Part shown: positions 17,518 to 27,382 of the stretch, in pieces
How positions within the stretch are numbered: the first letter of the stretch is position 1
How the letters are laid out: every line of letters begins with the position of its first letter
Assembly: GCA_947475545.1 (NCBI GenBank)
Contig: CANJLL010000001.1
Location: forward strand, 372,001-436,000
DNA from: Chloroflexota bacterium
GTDB lineage: Bacteria; Chloroflexota; Limnocylindria; Limnocylindrales; CSP1-4
Length of the DNA: 64,000 bases
Direction of reading: 5' to 3'
Notes under the pieces: generated by a model
Told to the model about the DNA's origin: nothing
Database searches by the model: none
Seen by the model: the letters and a program-made list of their open reading frames with translations, nothing else
Program-made: the position numbers and the translations under genes

Positions 17518-18744
17518 ATGACGGACGCCGCGCCCCGGCGGGTGGCACTGCTTGGTTCCACTGGGTCGATCGGACGTCAGGCCATCGATGTGATTGCCGG
17601 CGACCCCGGCCTGACGGTCGTGGCGCTCGCCGCGGGCCGGAACGCCGCCCTCCTGGTGGACCAGGCCCGCCTGCTGCGGCCGGTCACGGTCGTGGTCGCG
17701 GACGACGCCACCCGAGCAGCCCTCGACGGGCTTCCCGCCGGGACCGAGGTCGGGGTGGGGGAGTCGGCGCTCGTCGAGCTGGCGGTGCGCGACGATGTCG
17801 ACATCGTGGTGATCGGGACCGGGGGCATCGTGTCGCTCCGCCCGGTGCTTGCCGCGCTGGCCGCCGGGAAGGTCGTGGCCACCGCGAACAAGGAGACGCT
17901 TGTCGCCGGCGGGCACCTGGTCATGCCGCTGGCCCACAGGTTGGCCGACGCGTACCGGGCGGAGCACGGGCCTGGCGGGCCGCTGGGGACCGCCCTGGGA
18001 TGGCTGCGGCCGATCGACTCCGAGCACTCGGCGATCTGGCAGTGCCTCGCCGGCGAGGACCTCGGTGCGGTGGACCGGCTGATCCTCACGGCCTCCGGTG
18101 GCCCGTTCCGCGAGGGCCCGGCAGATCTGGGCGACGTGACCCCGGCCATGGCCCTGCGCCATCCCACGTGGACCATGGGAGCCAAGATCACCATCGACTC
18201 AGCCACCCTCGCCAACAAGGGCCTGGAGGTCATCGAGGCCCGCTGGCTGTACGATGTCAGCACGGATCGGATCGACGTGGTGGTCCATCCACAGTCGGTC
18301 GTCCACTCCGCCGTCCTGTTTCGTGACGGCTCCCTCAAGGCTCAGTTGGGCACACCTGACATGCGTCTTCCCATCCAGTACGCGCTCACCTACCCGGCAC
18401 GGCACGCCTCGCGCGTGGCGGGTCCGGATCTGCTCGCCATCGGGCGCCTGGATTTTGCGGCCCCGGATGTCAGCCGCTTCCCGGCGCTCCGTATTGCCCG
18501 CGAGGCAGCCACGCTGGGCTCACGGGCCACGGCGACCCTGATCGCGGCCGACGAGGTGGCGGTGGCGCGGTTCCTGGCCGGCACCCTGTCGTTCCCGGGT
18601 ATCGCCGGCCTGCTGGATCAGGCCGTTGAGCGCTTCGGCGCCAGCGGCGACCAGGCACCCTCCTACGATGACCTGGTGGCCCTTGACGCCGAGGTACGGG
18701 CCGCCTGCCAGACGACCGTCGTCGCCGGAACCGTGGCCGGCTGA
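17518..18744 (+). CDS. dxr: 1-deoxy-D-xylulose 5-phosphate reductoisomerase
   Basis: Second step of the MEP isoprenoid pathway, converting DXP to MEP with NADPH. The NADPH motif GSTGSIG is at residues 13-19. TANKETLVAGG, IDSEHSAIWQCL (metal and substrate ligands), LTASGGPFR and MGAKITIDSATLANKGLEVIEA follow in order. The ATG at 17518 gives 408 aa and was preferred over an upstream start that would overlap cdsA. Confidence 0.96.
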   Translation: MTDAAPRRVALLGSTGSIGRQAIDVIAGDPGLTVVALAAGRNAALLVDQARLLRPVTVVVADDATRAALDGLPAGTEVGVGESALVELAVRDDVDIVVIGTGGIVSLRPVLAALAAGKVVATANKETLVAGGHLVMPLAHRLADAYRAEHGPGGPLGTALGWLRPIDSEHSAIWQCLAGEDLGAVDRLILTASGGPFREGPADLGDVTPAMALRHPTWTMGAKITIDSATLANKGLEVIEARWLYDVSTDRIDVVVHPQSVVHSAVLFRDGSLKAQLGTPDMRLPIQYALTYPARHASRVAGPDLLAIGRLDFAAPDVSRFPALRIAREAATLGSRATATLIAADEVAVARFLAGTLSFPGIAGLLDQAVERFGASGDQAPSYDDLVALDAEVRAACQTTVVAGTVAG

Positions 18745-18746
18745 TC

Positions 18747-19835
18747 GTGCTCCAGACGCTGGGCACCGTGCTGCTCTTCTTCTTCATCCTCGGATCGCTG
18801 GTGCTGATCCACGAGCTGGGGCACTTCGTCGTCGCACGACTCGCGCGAGTCCGGGTCCTGGAGTTCGGGGTCGGCTTCCCGCCCCGCGCCAAGGTGCTGC
18901 ACAGCGGTGGCGAGACCATCTACACGCTCAACTGGCTCCCGATCGGCGGCTTCGTGAAGCTGGAGGGGGAGGACGGCGACCAGGATACCGACCCGCGCTC
19001 GTTCAGCTCCCAGCCCCTGATTGTCCGGCTGATCATCCTCGCCGCGGGCGTCGTGATGAACCTGCTCCTTGCCTTCGTGATCTTCACGGGTATCGCGCTC
19101 ATCGGAGATCCCGCGATGGGAATCGTGGCCGGCCACGTCCAGGCGGACTCTCCGGCGCAGGCCGGTGGCCTCCGGGACGGTGATCTTGTCGTCAGCATCA
19201 ACGGCCGGCGCTACTCGGCCTTCGGCCCGGACAGCCTGCTCGATGACCTCCGGTCACAGGCGGGCAACACGATCCACGTGGGCGTGGAGCGGGCGGGCGG
19301 GGTCCGTGAGGAGTTGACCGTCACGCTGCGCGATGCGGCGGCGGTCAGCGCCGGGCGCGGTGCTCTCGGGATCGAGCAGCTGGCGGCAAAGATCGCGGTC
19401 TCCAGCGTCAGCTATCCGCCGGCACAGGCCATCGGGCTGGGTGCGGAGCGCACCGTCGGGGCGACGCGCATGGTCCTGGACGGGCTGGGCCAGCTGGCCA
19501 CGGCCATCATCACCAAGCCCACCGAGGCGCCGCCGGCATCAGGGCCCGTGGGAATCGCCGTCCAGATCGGCGATGTCTTCTGGACCATGGGCCCCATCGT
19601 CACGCTCTACCTGGCCGGGATCCTGTCCGCCAACCTCGCGGTCTTCAATATCCTCCCCATCCCGCCGCTCGACGGCGGCCGGATGCTGATGATGCTGCTC
19701 AAGTCGCTGTTCGGCGCGCGCGTCAGCCTCCGGATCGAGCGCCTGACCTACCTTGTCGGCTTCGTCTTCCTGTTCGCCTTCCTGATCTGGGTGACCGGCT
19801 TCGATATCATCCGGCAGCTGAGCGGCCCGAAATGA
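18747..19835 (+). CDS. rseP: Site-2 protease RseP family zinc metalloprotease
   Basis: Membrane-embedded M50 metalloprotease that cleaves anti-sigma factors and signal-peptide remnants. HELGH at residues 22-26 lies in the first transmembrane helix. A PDZ domain (about 125-205) follows, and the C-terminal [13 protein letters not shown] supplies the third zinc ligand. At 362 aa it carries one PDZ domain, as in most Gram-positive-type members. It starts with GTG 2 bases after dxr and overlaps ispG by 4 bases. Confidence 0.93.
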   Translation: MLQTLGTVLLFFFILGSLVLIHELGHFVVARLARVRVLEFGVGFPPRAKVLHSGGETIYTLNWLPIGGFVKLEGEDGDQDTDPRSFSSQPLIVRLIILAAGVVMNLLLAFVIFTGIALIGDPAMGIVAGHVQADSPAQAGGLRDGDLVVSINGRRYSAFGPDSLLDDLRSQAGNTIHVGVERAGGVREELTVTLRDAAAVSAGRGALGIEQLAAKIAVSSVSYPPAQAIGLGAERTVGATRMVLDGLGQLATAIITKPTEAPPASGPVGIAVQIGDVFWTMGPIVTLYLAGILSANLAVFNILPIPPLDGGRMLMMLLKSLFGARVSLRIERLTYLVGFVFLFAFLIWVTGFDIIRQLSGPK

Positions 19836-21082
19836 GCTCCATCACGGACGATCTCCGCCCGGTGCGCCGCGAGACGGTGACCGTGGATGTGGCCGGTGTG
19901 CCCGTCGGCAGCCGTCACCCGATCGTGGTCCAGTCCATGACGAACACGGACACGGCCGACCCGCACGCTACCGCGATCCAGGTCGGTCGCCTGGCGCAGG
20001 CCGGGAGCGAGCTGGTCAGGGTGACCGTCAACAACGACGCGGCGGCGGCGGCCGTCCCCGAGATGGTCAGCCGGCTGCGCGACCTTGGCGTCGGCGTGCC
20101 TGTCATCGGGGACTTCCACTACAACGGCCACCAGCTCCTGGTCGAGTACCCGGAGATGGCCCGGTCGCTGGCCAAGTACCGGATCAACCCCGGCAACGTG
20201 GGCACCAAGCGACACGACGAGCACTTCCAGGCGATCGTCCGCGTGGCGATGGAGAACGACAAGCCCGTCCGAATCGGCGTCAATTGGGGTTCGCTCGACC
20301 AGGACGTCCTGACGGAGCTGATGGACGCCAATGCGGTGGCAGCCAGGCCACGGGACGCGCGGCTGGTGATGCTCGAGGCCATGGTCGAGTCGGCCATGCG
20401 GTCTGCCGAGCTGGCCGAGCTGACGGGACTCGGTCACGACCGGATCATCCTCTCTGCCAAGGTCTCGGGCGTGCGCGACCTCGTGGACGTCTACCGGATG
20501 CTCGCTGCGAGATCGGACTACCCGCTCCACCTGGGGCTGACGGAGGCGGGACAGGGGATGAAGGGCGTGGTTGCCACCACGGCAGGTCTGGCCATCGTGC
20601 TCAACGAGGGGATCGGGGACACCATCCGCGTCTCGCTCACGCCGATGCCGGGCCAGGACCGCGAGGAGGAGGTGCGCGTCGCGCAGCAGGTCCTCCAGAG
20701 CCTGGGCATCCGCTCGTTCACCCCGCAAGTCACGGCCTGCCCCGGCTGCGGCCGAACAACGTCCACCTTCTTCCAGGAGCTGGCCCAGAAGGTCAGCCTC
20801 CACCTCGGCGCCCGAATGCCGGTCTGGGCGGGGCAGTACCCCGGGGTCGAGGAGATGCGCGTGGCCGTGATGGGCTGCGTCGTCAACGGCCCGGGCGAGT
20901 CCAAGCATGCCGACATCGGCATCAGCCTTCCCGGCACGTTCGAGGAGCCGGTGGCGCCCGTGTTCATCGACGGCCAGAAGGGACCTACGCTCCGGGGCGA
21001 CGGCCTTGCCGATGAGTTCCTGCGCCTCCTCGACGACTATGTCGAGCGCCGCTACGGGCCGGCCGCGGCAATCTCCGACTAG
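19832..21082 (+). CDS. ispG: 4-hydroxy-3-methylbut-2-en-1-yl diphosphate synthase
   Basis: [4Fe-4S] enzyme of the MEP pathway (GcpE). The N-terminal barrel has [18 protein letters not shown] and IGDFHYNG, and the iron-sulfur ligands fall in CPGCGRTT (near residue 305) and [16 protein letters not shown] (near 350). At 416 aa it is slightly longer than typical because of the tail. It completes a dxr-rseP-ispG operon unit coupled by ATGA overlap. Confidence 0.96.
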   Translation: MSSITDDLRPVRRETVTVDVAGVPVGSRHPIVVQSMTNTDTADPHATAIQVGRLAQAGSELVRVTVNNDAAAAAVPEMVSRLRDLGVGVPVIGDFHYNGHQLLVEYPEMARSLAKYRINPGNVGTKRHDEHFQAIVRVAMENDKPVRIGVNWGSLDQDVLTELMDANAVAARPRDARLVMLEAMVESAMRSAELAELTGLGHDRIILSAKVSGVRDLVDVYRMLAARSDYPLHLGLTEAGQGMKGVVATTAGLAIVLNEGIGDTIRVSLTPMPGQDREEEVRVAQQVLQSLGIRSFTPQVTACPGCGRTTSTFFQELAQKVSLHLGARMPVWAGQYPGVEEMRVAVMGCVVNGPGESKHADIGISLPGTFEEPVAPVFIDGQKGPTLRGDGLADEFLRLLDDYVERRYGPAAAISD

Positions 21083-21145
21083 TCCCGGCGGCATCCGGCT
21101 GGCCGTGACCGCAGCCTGGACCCGAGACGCCCGGCAGGGGGGCTG

Positions 21146-21174
21146 TTGAGGGTCCTGAAGGGCGCGTGTATACT
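21146..21174 (+). promoter_or_regulatory. Sigma70-type promoter of the nusA-infB operon
   Basis: A -35 TTGAGG (21146-21151) and a -10 TATACT (21169-21174) are separated by 17 bases, the best sigma-70 spacing and match in the window. The predicted transcription start is near 21181, so the leader would be about 95 bases long and would run straight into the terminator-like hairpin listed next. Confidence 0.7.
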
Positions 21175-21192
21175 CCGGGCAACAGTTTGGCC

Positions 21193-21233
21193 GCTCCGCG
21201 ACGTGGGTGACCCCCACGTCTTTTTTGCGGAGC
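21193..21233 (+). terminator. Nested intrinsic terminator/attenuator in the nusA leader
   Basis: GACGTGGG (21200-21207) pairs perfectly with CCCACGTC (21213-21220) across a 5-base loop and is followed by six T (21221-21226). An outer perfect stem GCTCCGC / GCGGAGC (21193-21199 and 21227-21233) encloses both hairpin and T-run. It sits 12 bases after the predicted start of the nusA transcript, so it is more likely an attenuator than the end of ispG. Confidence 0.75.
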
Positions 21234-21276
21234 CGCCGTCCATCGATTGTCACACCGTCAGGGCGAAGGGGGCGAC

Positions 21277-22491
21277 ATGAGTCGAGATTTCGTCGGTGCC
21301 CTCCTGCAGCTCAACGCCGAGAAGCAGGTGCCCCGCGAGCAGCTGATCCGGACTGTCGAGGAGGCGATCCAGTCAGCCTATCGTCGCGTCGCCGGAGACG
21401 AGGACATCCATGTCCGGATCGACGCTGACTCGGGGAAGATCCGCGTCTTCCGCGCACGCAGCGTGGTGGATGAGATCGACGATGCTGCCACCCAGGTGAC
21501 CCTCGAGGATGCCCGCAAGCATCAGGCCGATGCCCAGGTGGGCGACATGGTGGAGACGGAGCAGCTGGACGGCGATGTCTTTGGCCGCATTGGCGCGCAG
21601 ACGGCCAAGCAGGTCGTCCTGCAGCGGCTCCGCGAGGCCGAGCGCGACGTCGTCTTCGACCAGTTCGCACGGAACGAAGGCGAGCTGATCACAGGCACGG
21701 TCAATCGGGTCGAGCAGCGGGCGCTGATCCTGGACGTCGGGAAGAGCGTCGAGGCGATCCTGGCCACCAGCGAGCAGTCCCCGGTCGAGCATTACCGGAT
21801 CGGGCAGAACGTCAAGGCGTACGTCCTCGAGGTTCGCCGGTCTGTCCGGGGCCCGCAGATCTTCATCTCGCGCACCCACAAGGGCTTCCTCAAGCGACTC
21901 TTCGAGCTGGAAGTCCCCGAGATTCACAACGGGACCGTCGAGGTCAAGGCCATCGCCCGGGAGGCCGGCAGCCGCTCGAAGGTCGCGGTCGGCTCCCGCC
22001 AGGAGGGTCTTGATCCGGTCGGCGCCACCGTCGGGCAGCGCGGAGCGCGTGTCCAGGCGGTCGTGGCCGAGCTCGGCGGCGAGAAGATCGACGTCGTCCC
22101 CTGGAACGACGACCCGGCGGTCTTCGTGGCCAACGCGCTCTCCCCCGCACAGGTCCTGTCCGTCGACATCGACGAGGAGCACCGGATCGCCAATGTGATC
22201 GTCCCCGAGCGGATGCTCTCGCTGGCCATTGGGCGCGAAGGCCAGAACGCCCGGCTCGCCGCGCGCCTGACAGGCTGGCGGATCGACATCCGGAGCGACG
22301 TCTCGGCCGCCGAGGCCCGCGCCGCCGCGGATGCCGCACCGGCAGCTGTCTCCGCCGAGGGAGCGCCTCTCGCCGTGGAGGCCAACCCGGACGAGGCTGC
22401 GCCTCCAGGCGTTGATGCCAAACCGGCCGAGGAAGCGCCTGTCGCTGTGGACGCCAACCCGGCCGTGGATTCCGGGGAGGTAGCGTCGTAG
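21277..22491 (+). CDS. nusA: Transcription termination/antitermination protein NusA
   Basis: RNA-polymerase-associated factor controlling pausing, termination and antitermination. It has an N-terminal RNAP-binding domain (residues 1-120), an S1 domain (about 130-200), and two KH domains (RSKVAVGS.......GATVGQRGARVQAV, then IANVIVPERMLSLAIGREGQNARLAARLTGW). The ATG at 21277 was chosen for the purine-rich GGGCGAAGGGGG upstream; an in-frame TTG lies 30 bases earlier. The length is 404 aa. The last 60 residues are Ala/Pro/Glu-rich with a repeated AVxANP-like unit. Confidence 0.95.
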   Translation: MSRDFVGALLQLNAEKQVPREQLIRTVEEAIQSAYRRVAGDEDIHVRIDADSGKIRVFRARSVVDEIDDAATQVTLEDARKHQADAQVGDMVETEQLDGDVFGRIGAQTAKQVVLQRLREAERDVVFDQFARNEGELITGTVNRVEQRALILDVGKSVEAILATSEQSPVEHYRIGQNVKAYVLEVRRSVRGPQIFISRTHKGFLKRLFELEVPEIHNGTVEVKAIAREAGSRSKVAVGSRQEGLDPVGATVGQRGARVQAVVAELGGEKIDVVPWNDDPAVFVANALSPAQVLSVDIDEEHRIANVIVPERMLSLAIGREGQNARLAARLTGWRIDIRSDVSAAEARAAADAAPAAVSAEGAPLAVEANPDEAAPPGVDAKPAEEAPVAVDANPAVDSGEVAS

Positions 22492-22499
22492 CCGCGCCG

Positions 22500-22805
22500 G
22501 TGGCCGCCGGACGGGTTCGGCGCGCCCCCACTCGTTCCTGCGTTGCGTGCCGCACCCCGCGGGCGAAGCAGGAGTTGCTGCGCATCGTCCGGACACCAAC
22601 GGGCGAGATCCGGCCGGATGCGACGGGCCGCCTGCCCGGTCGCGGCGCCTATGTCTGCCAGGGGGGCGGCTGCCTGAGCCTCGCCCTCACCCGTGGCCAG
22701 CTGGCCCGGGCACTCGAGACGACCATCCCGGCGGAGGTGCGCGCCGCGCTCCTGACCGTCCCCCAGACTGCAACACACCAAGGAGGCGAACGTGGCGAGG
22801 AGTAG
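22500..22805 (+). CDS. rnpM: YlxR (RnpM/DUF448) RNA-binding protein
   Basis: Small nucleic-acid-binding protein conserved between nusA and infB, called YlxR or RnpM, and reported to modulate RNase P in Bacillus. Diagnostic residues are TRSCVACRTPRAKQELLRIVR, then GRLPGRGAYVCQGGGCLSLA. The length is 101 aa. It starts with GTG 8 bases after nusA and overlaps infB by 14 bases. Confidence 0.92.
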   Translation: MAAGRVRRAPTRSCVACRTPRAKQELLRIVRTPTGEIRPDATGRLPGRGAYVCQGGGCLSLALTRGQLARALETTIPAEVRAALLTVPQTATHQGGERGEE

Positions 22806-24699
22806 GAGCGGCACGCGCGGCCGGCGCGGACCCCGCAAGCCGGTCCGGCGCGACGGCGCATTCGCGGGCGGCCAGGTCCAGTCGGGTGATTCGCGTGAGC
22901 GAAATGCGATCGAGCTGCCGACGACTATCACGGTCAAGGAGCTCGCCGAGGCGCTCAAGGTCAACCCCGCGGACATCATCCGCGAGCTGATTAAGAGCGG
23001 AATCTTTGCCACCATCAACCAGCTGATCGACCGCGACACGGCGTCGCTGGTCGCCGGCGAGCTCGGCTACGAGGTCGCGGAAGCGGCCGTCCCTGCTGCC
23101 CCCGGGTCGGCCGAGGCTTCCGGGTCGGATGGCGCCCCCGCGGCGGCCACCAAGGAAGAGCTGTTCGAGGAGGACGAGGCGTCCCTCCTGCTCCCGCGCG
23201 CGCCCATCGTCACGGTCATGGGTCACGTGGACCACGGCAAGACCAGCTTGCTCGATGCGATGCGCAGCACGACGGTTGCGGCCGGCGAGCGGGGTGGCAT
23301 CACCCAGCACATCGGTGCCAGCGAGGTCGTCAAGGACGGCCGGCGCGTCGTGTTCCTCGACACCCCGGGTCACGAGGCGTTCACGGCGATGCGCGCGCGC
23401 GGTGCCAAGGTCACCGATATCGCGGTGGTCGTGGTCGCGGCGGATGACGGCGTCATGCCGCAGACGCTGGAGGCCATCAGCCACGCCCGCGCGGCCAAGG
23501 TGCCGATCATCATCGCCCTCAACAAGATCGACAAGCCGGACGCCAACCCGGACCGCGTCAAGAACGAGCTGTCCGAAGCGGGCGTCATCGTCGAGGAGTA
23601 CGGCGGCGACACGCCCATGGTGCCCGTCTCGGCGCGCACCCGGGTTGGCCTGGACGCGTTGCTCGACATGATCCTGTTGGTTGCCGAGCTCCAGGAGCTC
23701 AAGGCCAATCCCAAGCGCGACGCCATCGGCACGATCATCGAGGCGGAGCTGGACAAGGGCCGAGGCGCTGTTGCCACGGTGCTCGTCCAGACCGGCACGC
23801 TGCGCGTCGGTGACACCATCGTGGTCGGCGACACGTCCGGCCGCGTCCGGGCCATGGAGAACGACCTCGGCAAGCGCGTGACGAAGGCCGGGCCGGCAAC
23901 GGCCGTGGTCCTCCTCGGCCTCTCGGAGGTGCCCGCCGCGGGCGATATCCTGCGCGTGGTCAAGGACGAGAAGGCCGCGCGCGCCATGGTGGACGCCCGA
24001 AAGAACATCGCCACCTCAAAGGCGGGCGAGGGCCCAGGGCGGGCGACGCTCGAGGACCTCTATCGGCAGATCCAGGCGGGCCAGGCCAAGGAGCTCCGGA
24101 TCATCCTCAAGACGGATGTGTCCGGCTCCCTCGGGGCCATCACGCACGCACTGGACCAGCTCGACCAGGTCCAGGTCCGGATCAACGTGCTGCACCAGGG
24201 CGCGGGCGACATCACCGACAACGACATCCTGCTGGCGTCGGCATCCAACGCGATCGTGGTGGGCTTCAGCACGAGGATCACCGAGACCGCGCGCCGAGCG
24301 GCCGTCAGCGAGGGCGTTGACGTCCGCCTGTACGACATCATCTACAAGCTGACCGACGATATCGAGAAGGCACTCAGCGGCCTCCTTGAGCCGGAGATCA
24401 TCGAAGTGGTCGAGGGTCGCGCCGAGGTTCGCAAGATCATCCGCATCGGGCGGAATGCCATCGCCGGCTCGTACGTCACCGATGGTCGGCTCGTTCGGTC
24501 GAACGCCCGCGTCTGGCGTGGCGGCAAGATCATCGCCACCGATCGGATCGAGTCCCTGCGGCGGTTCCGCGATGACGTGCGAGAGGTCCAGAAGGACTTC
24601 GAGTGCGGCATCGGCCTCGCAAACTTCAACGACTTCGTTGAGGGCGACATCATCGAGGCGTTCAGCTCGCAGACGGTCAGTCGGTCGGCGCTCGCCTGA
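22792..24699 (+). CDS. infB: Translation initiation factor IF-2
   Basis: GTPase placing initiator tRNA on the 30S subunit. A short basic N-terminus precedes an IF2_N module ([21 protein letters not shown]). The G domain has GHVDHGKT near residue 144, DTPGHEAF and NKIDKPDA, followed by domains II-IV. At 635 aa it is a compact form lacking the long N-terminal extension. The GTG start overlaps ylxR and has AGGAGG 5 bases upstream (22781-22786). Confidence 0.96.
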   Translation: MARSRSGTRGRRGPRKPVRRDGAFAGGQVQSGDSRERNAIELPTTITVKELAEALKVNPADIIRELIKSGIFATINQLIDRDTASLVAGELGYEVAEAAVPAAPGSAEASGSDGAPAAATKEELFEEDEASLLLPRAPIVTVMGHVDHGKTSLLDAMRSTTVAAGERGGITQHIGASEVVKDGRRVVFLDTPGHEAFTAMRARGAKVTDIAVVVVAADDGVMPQTLEAISHARAAKVPIIIALNKIDKPDANPDRVKNELSEAGVIVEEYGGDTPMVPVSARTRVGLDALLDMILLVAELQELKANPKRDAIGTIIEAELDKGRGAVATVLVQTGTLRVGDTIVVGDTSGRVRAMENDLGKRVTKAGPATAVVLLGLSEVPAAGDILRVVKDEKAARAMVDARKNIATSKAGEGPGRATLEDLYRQIQAGQAKELRIILKTDVSGSLGAITHALDQLDQVQVRINVLHQGAGDITDNDILLASASNAIVVGFSTRITETARRAAVSEGVDVRLYDIIYKLTDDIEKALSGLLEPEIIEVVEGRAEVRKIIRIGRNAIAGSYVTDGRLVRSNARVWRGGKIIATDRIESLRRFRDDVREVQKDFECGIGLANFNDFVEGDIIEAFSSQTVSRSALA

Positions 24700-24715
24700 C
24701 GATGCGCCCAAACCG

Positions 24716-24749
24716 GATCACCGCGGGCCCCCCGGGGCGCGCGGTGATC
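24716..24749 (+). other. Strong inverted repeat between infB and rbfA
   Basis: GATCACCGCG (24716-24725) pairs perfectly with CGCGGTGATC (24740-24749), and the 14-base interior can itself pair C-runs with G-runs. It fills most of the 76-base gap between infB and rbfA. No T-run follows, so a processing or stability hairpin is more likely than a terminator. Confidence 0.5.
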
Positions 24750-24775
24750 GCACGGCCCCGGGGGGAGGGACGTCC

Positions 24776-25378
24776 ATGAGCCAGCGCACCGAGCGGATCG
24801 ATGAGCTCCTGCGCCAGGAGATCACCGAGCTGCTGAGTCGATCGGTCTCCGATCCGAGGATCGGCTTCGTGACGGTCACCCGGGTCGTCACGGCGCAGGA
24901 TCTGTCCCATGCCAAGGTGTGGGTCAGCATCATCGGACAGAGCGGGGAGCGCTCGGCCAGCCTCCATGCTCTGCGTGGGGCCATGCCCTACATCCGGCAC
25001 CAGCTGGGCGATCGGGTTCGGCTTCGTCGCGTTCCGGACCTCCACGTGGAGCTGGACGACACGGCCGAGCGCGGGACCCGCGTCCTGCAGATCCTCCATG
25101 AGCTGGGGGAGGGTCGGATCCCCGATGACGGCCCCCTCCCGGGCGAGACCCTGCCCACCCCCATCGCCCGCCTGCCACAGGACGGTGAGCCGGAACACGT
25201 GCCCACTCCGGTCGTCAGCGCCCGACGCCGACCAACCGGTCCCCGTGCCGCGGGAGCGGCCGGCACCGGGCGCCCCCAGGGTCCACGAGCCGGCGCCAAG
25301 GGTGGCTCGTCCGACGGTCAGCGCAAGTCGGGTCCGAAGGGTTCGGAGCGGGGTGGCCGGGGCGCTCGTCCCGCATGA
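24776..25378 (+). CDS. rbfA: Ribosome-binding factor A
   Basis: KH-fold 30S maturation factor. The core occupies residues 1-115 (RIDELLRQEITELLSRSVSDPRIGFVTVTRV..., then SLHALRGAMPYIRHQLGDRVRLRRVPDLHVELDDTAERGTRV). The ATG at 24776 was chosen for the purine-rich GGGGGGAGGGA upstream and the correct N-terminus, although the frame extends further upstream. The C-terminal 85 residues form a Gly/Pro/Arg/Lys-rich disordered basic tail unusual for RbfA. The length is 200 aa. It overlaps the next gene by 4 bases. Confidence 0.93.
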   Translation: MSQRTERIDELLRQEITELLSRSVSDPRIGFVTVTRVVTAQDLSHAKVWVSIIGQSGERSASLHALRGAMPYIRHQLGDRVRLRRVPDLHVELDDTAERGTRVLQILHELGEGRIPDDGPLPGETLPTPIARLPQDGEPEHVPTPVVSARRRPTGPRAAGAAGTGRPQGPRAGAKGGSSDGQRKSGPKGSERGGRGARPA

Positions 25379-26391
25379 TCGACCTGGGGCCCTGGCTGGC
25401 GGATGTCCCGCCGGTCACGCTGGAGCGGATCCGCACGGCCCGAAGCGTCCTGGCCTTGACCCACGAGAACCCGGACGCTGACACCATCGGGGCCGCGTTG
25501 GCGGTGGCTCACCTGATCGAGGCCCAGGGCGGGCGGGCATCCGTCGTCTGCACGGATCCCATCCCGCCGCTGTACGCGTTCATCCCGGGTGTTGGCACCT
25601 TCCGGACGGACCCCGAGCCGGGCATGACCTACGACCTGGTCGTGATCTCCGATTGCGGCGGCCTGGAGCGCACCGGAGCCGTGGCCGTTCGCAACAGCGC
25701 CCTCATCGAGTCGCTGCCGCGGGTGATCCTCGACCACCATGCCTCGACCCGTGACGTCGCGGACGCCGACTGGGTGGATGCCCATGCGGCCGCCACGTGC
25801 GAGCTGATCACGATCCTGGCCGTGCGCCTGGGTGTGCCCCTGACCGCGGCGGATGGTGCCCTGGCGGCGGCTCTCATGGCTGGCGTCGTCATGGACACGG
25901 CGACCTTCGCCCACCCCAACGCCACCCCGCGGACCCTGGCCGTCGCGGCCGCCCTCGTGGAGGCCGGCGCGCCACTCTCGGAGATCTCTCGCCGCCTGTA
26001 TCGGACCAAGCCGACGGCCCAGCTTCACCTGTTTGGCCGGATTCTCGACCGGATTGCGACCGCCGGTGGCGGCCGGATCGTCTACAGCACGCTGCTGGAG
26101 CGCGACCTGGTGGCCACGGGCACCACGGCCGCCCAGTCCGAAGGATTGATCGACCTGCTGTCGCAGGCGGAGGAGGCGGACATCGCGATCCTGTTCAAGG
26201 AGGCCGGGGCCACCACCCGGATCAGCGTCCGCACACGACCGGGCGGCGTCGACGGCACCGTGCTCACGGGTACCTTCGGCGGAGGTGGCCATGCACGCGC
26301 CGCAGGCGCCACGGTCGACGGCCCGCTCCATGCCGCGCGTGCCGTGGTCCTGGCCGAGGCGGAGCGGCTGATTGCCGCTCTTGGCCGCTGA
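25375..26391 (+). CDS. DHH/DHHA1 family oligoribonuclease or pAp phosphatase (NrnA-like)
   Basis: DHH phosphoesterase acting on short oligonucleotides or 3'-phosphoadenosine 5'-phosphate. Metal-binding motifs are THENPDADTIGAALA near residue 30, SDCGG near 95, LDHHAST near 122, and the DHHA1 signature TFGGGGHARAAGA near 307. The 338-aa length fits NrnA. The position between rbfA and truB is the common one in many Gram-positive-type operons. Confidence 0.88.
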   Translation: MIDLGPWLADVPPVTLERIRTARSVLALTHENPDADTIGAALAVAHLIEAQGGRASVVCTDPIPPLYAFIPGVGTFRTDPEPGMTYDLVVISDCGGLERTGAVAVRNSALIESLPRVILDHHASTRDVADADWVDAHAAATCELITILAVRLGVPLTAADGALAAALMAGVVMDTATFAHPNATPRTLAVAAALVEAGAPLSEISRRLYRTKPTAQLHLFGRILDRIATAGGGRIVYSTLLERDLVATGTTAAQSEGLIDLLSQAEEADIAILFKEAGATTRISVRTRPGGVDGTVLTGTFGGGGHARAAGATVDGPLHAARAVVLAEAERLIAALGR

Positions 26392-26392
26392 G

Positions 26393-27382
26393 ATGGGCAC
26401 ACGTCGCGGCCTCGCTGACCTGGACGGCATCCTCGTCGTCGCCAAGCCGCCCGGACCCACCTCGCACGATGTCGTGGCCCTGATCAGACGGCTCTCGGGG
26501 ACCCGCAGAGTGGGTCATGGTGGGACGCTGGATCCGTTCGCGGCTGGCGTCCTGCCGGTGTTCCTTGGTCGCGCGACGCGTCTCGTGGAGTACCACGCGA
26601 CGGATCGCAAGCAGTACCGGGCCACCATCTGCTTTGGGGCGACGTCAACCACGGACGATCCAGAGGGCGAGCTCACGCCGGTAGAGGGCCCACGGCCCAC
26701 GCGCGAGATGGTTGAAGCCGCGCTGGCCACGATGGTGGGCCCCATCTCACAGATGCCGCCGGCCTACAGCGCCCTGAAGATCGGCGGACGCCGGGCCTAC
26801 GCCATGGCCCGGGCCGGTGAGACGGTGACGCTGCTGCCGCGCTCGGTCACGCTGGACCGCCTGGAGCTGGTCGACTGGGACCAGGCCGATCCGGACCGTC
26901 CCATCGCCGTGGTCGACGTGGACTGCTCGCCGGGGACCTACGTCCGGGCGATTGCCCGCGACCTTGGCGTGGCGCTGGGCGGTGGCGCCTACCTTGGCGC
27001 GCTCTCCCGCATGGCGAGTGGCCCGTTCCGGCTGGACGGCGCCATCGGGCTGGACGAGCTCCGCGCGTTGGCGGCGACGCCCGCGTTGCTGGCGACACGG
27101 CTCCTCCCGATGGACGCGGGGCTGGACGACCTGCCCACAGTGCAGCTCAATGACGCCGAGGTGGCCGATGTCACCTCCGGACGGTTCGTGCGCCCGACCG
27201 CTGGCCTTCCCGCGGGAGACCCGGCGAAGCCGGTCCGCATCCTGGACGGCGCGGGGCGGCTGGTCGCCATTGGCCTGCGCACCGCCGGGCGGCTCGCACC
27301 GACCAAGGTCCTGGTCGATGTCCCCGGCGCGCCGGAGCCCGGTGCGCGGCCCAAAGGCCCGACTCCGCCTGACGACGAATGA
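26393..27382 (+). CDS. truB: tRNA pseudouridine(55) synthase
   Basis: Makes pseudouridine 55 in the T-loop of tRNAs. The catalytic Asp is D47 in GHGGTLDPFAAGVL. KQYRATICFGATSTTDD, QMPPAYSALKIGGRRAYAMAR and CSPGTYVRAIARDLG match the TruB family. The ATG at 26393 follows the preceding stop by one base. The length is 329 aa with a Pro-rich tail. It overlaps ribF by 4 bases. Confidence 0.95.
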   Translation: MGTRRGLADLDGILVVAKPPGPTSHDVVALIRRLSGTRRVGHGGTLDPFAAGVLPVFLGRATRLVEYHATDRKQYRATICFGATSTTDDPEGELTPVEGPRPTREMVEAALATMVGPISQMPPAYSALKIGGRRAYAMARAGETVTLLPRSVTLDRLELVDWDQADPDRPIAVVDVDCSPGTYVRAIARDLGVALGGGAYLGALSRMASGPFRLDGAIGLDELRALAATPALLATRLLPMDAGLDDLPTVQLNDAEVADVTSGRFVRPTAGLPAGDPAKPVRILDGAGRLVAIGLRTAGRLAPTKVLVDVPGAPEPGARPKGPTPPDDE

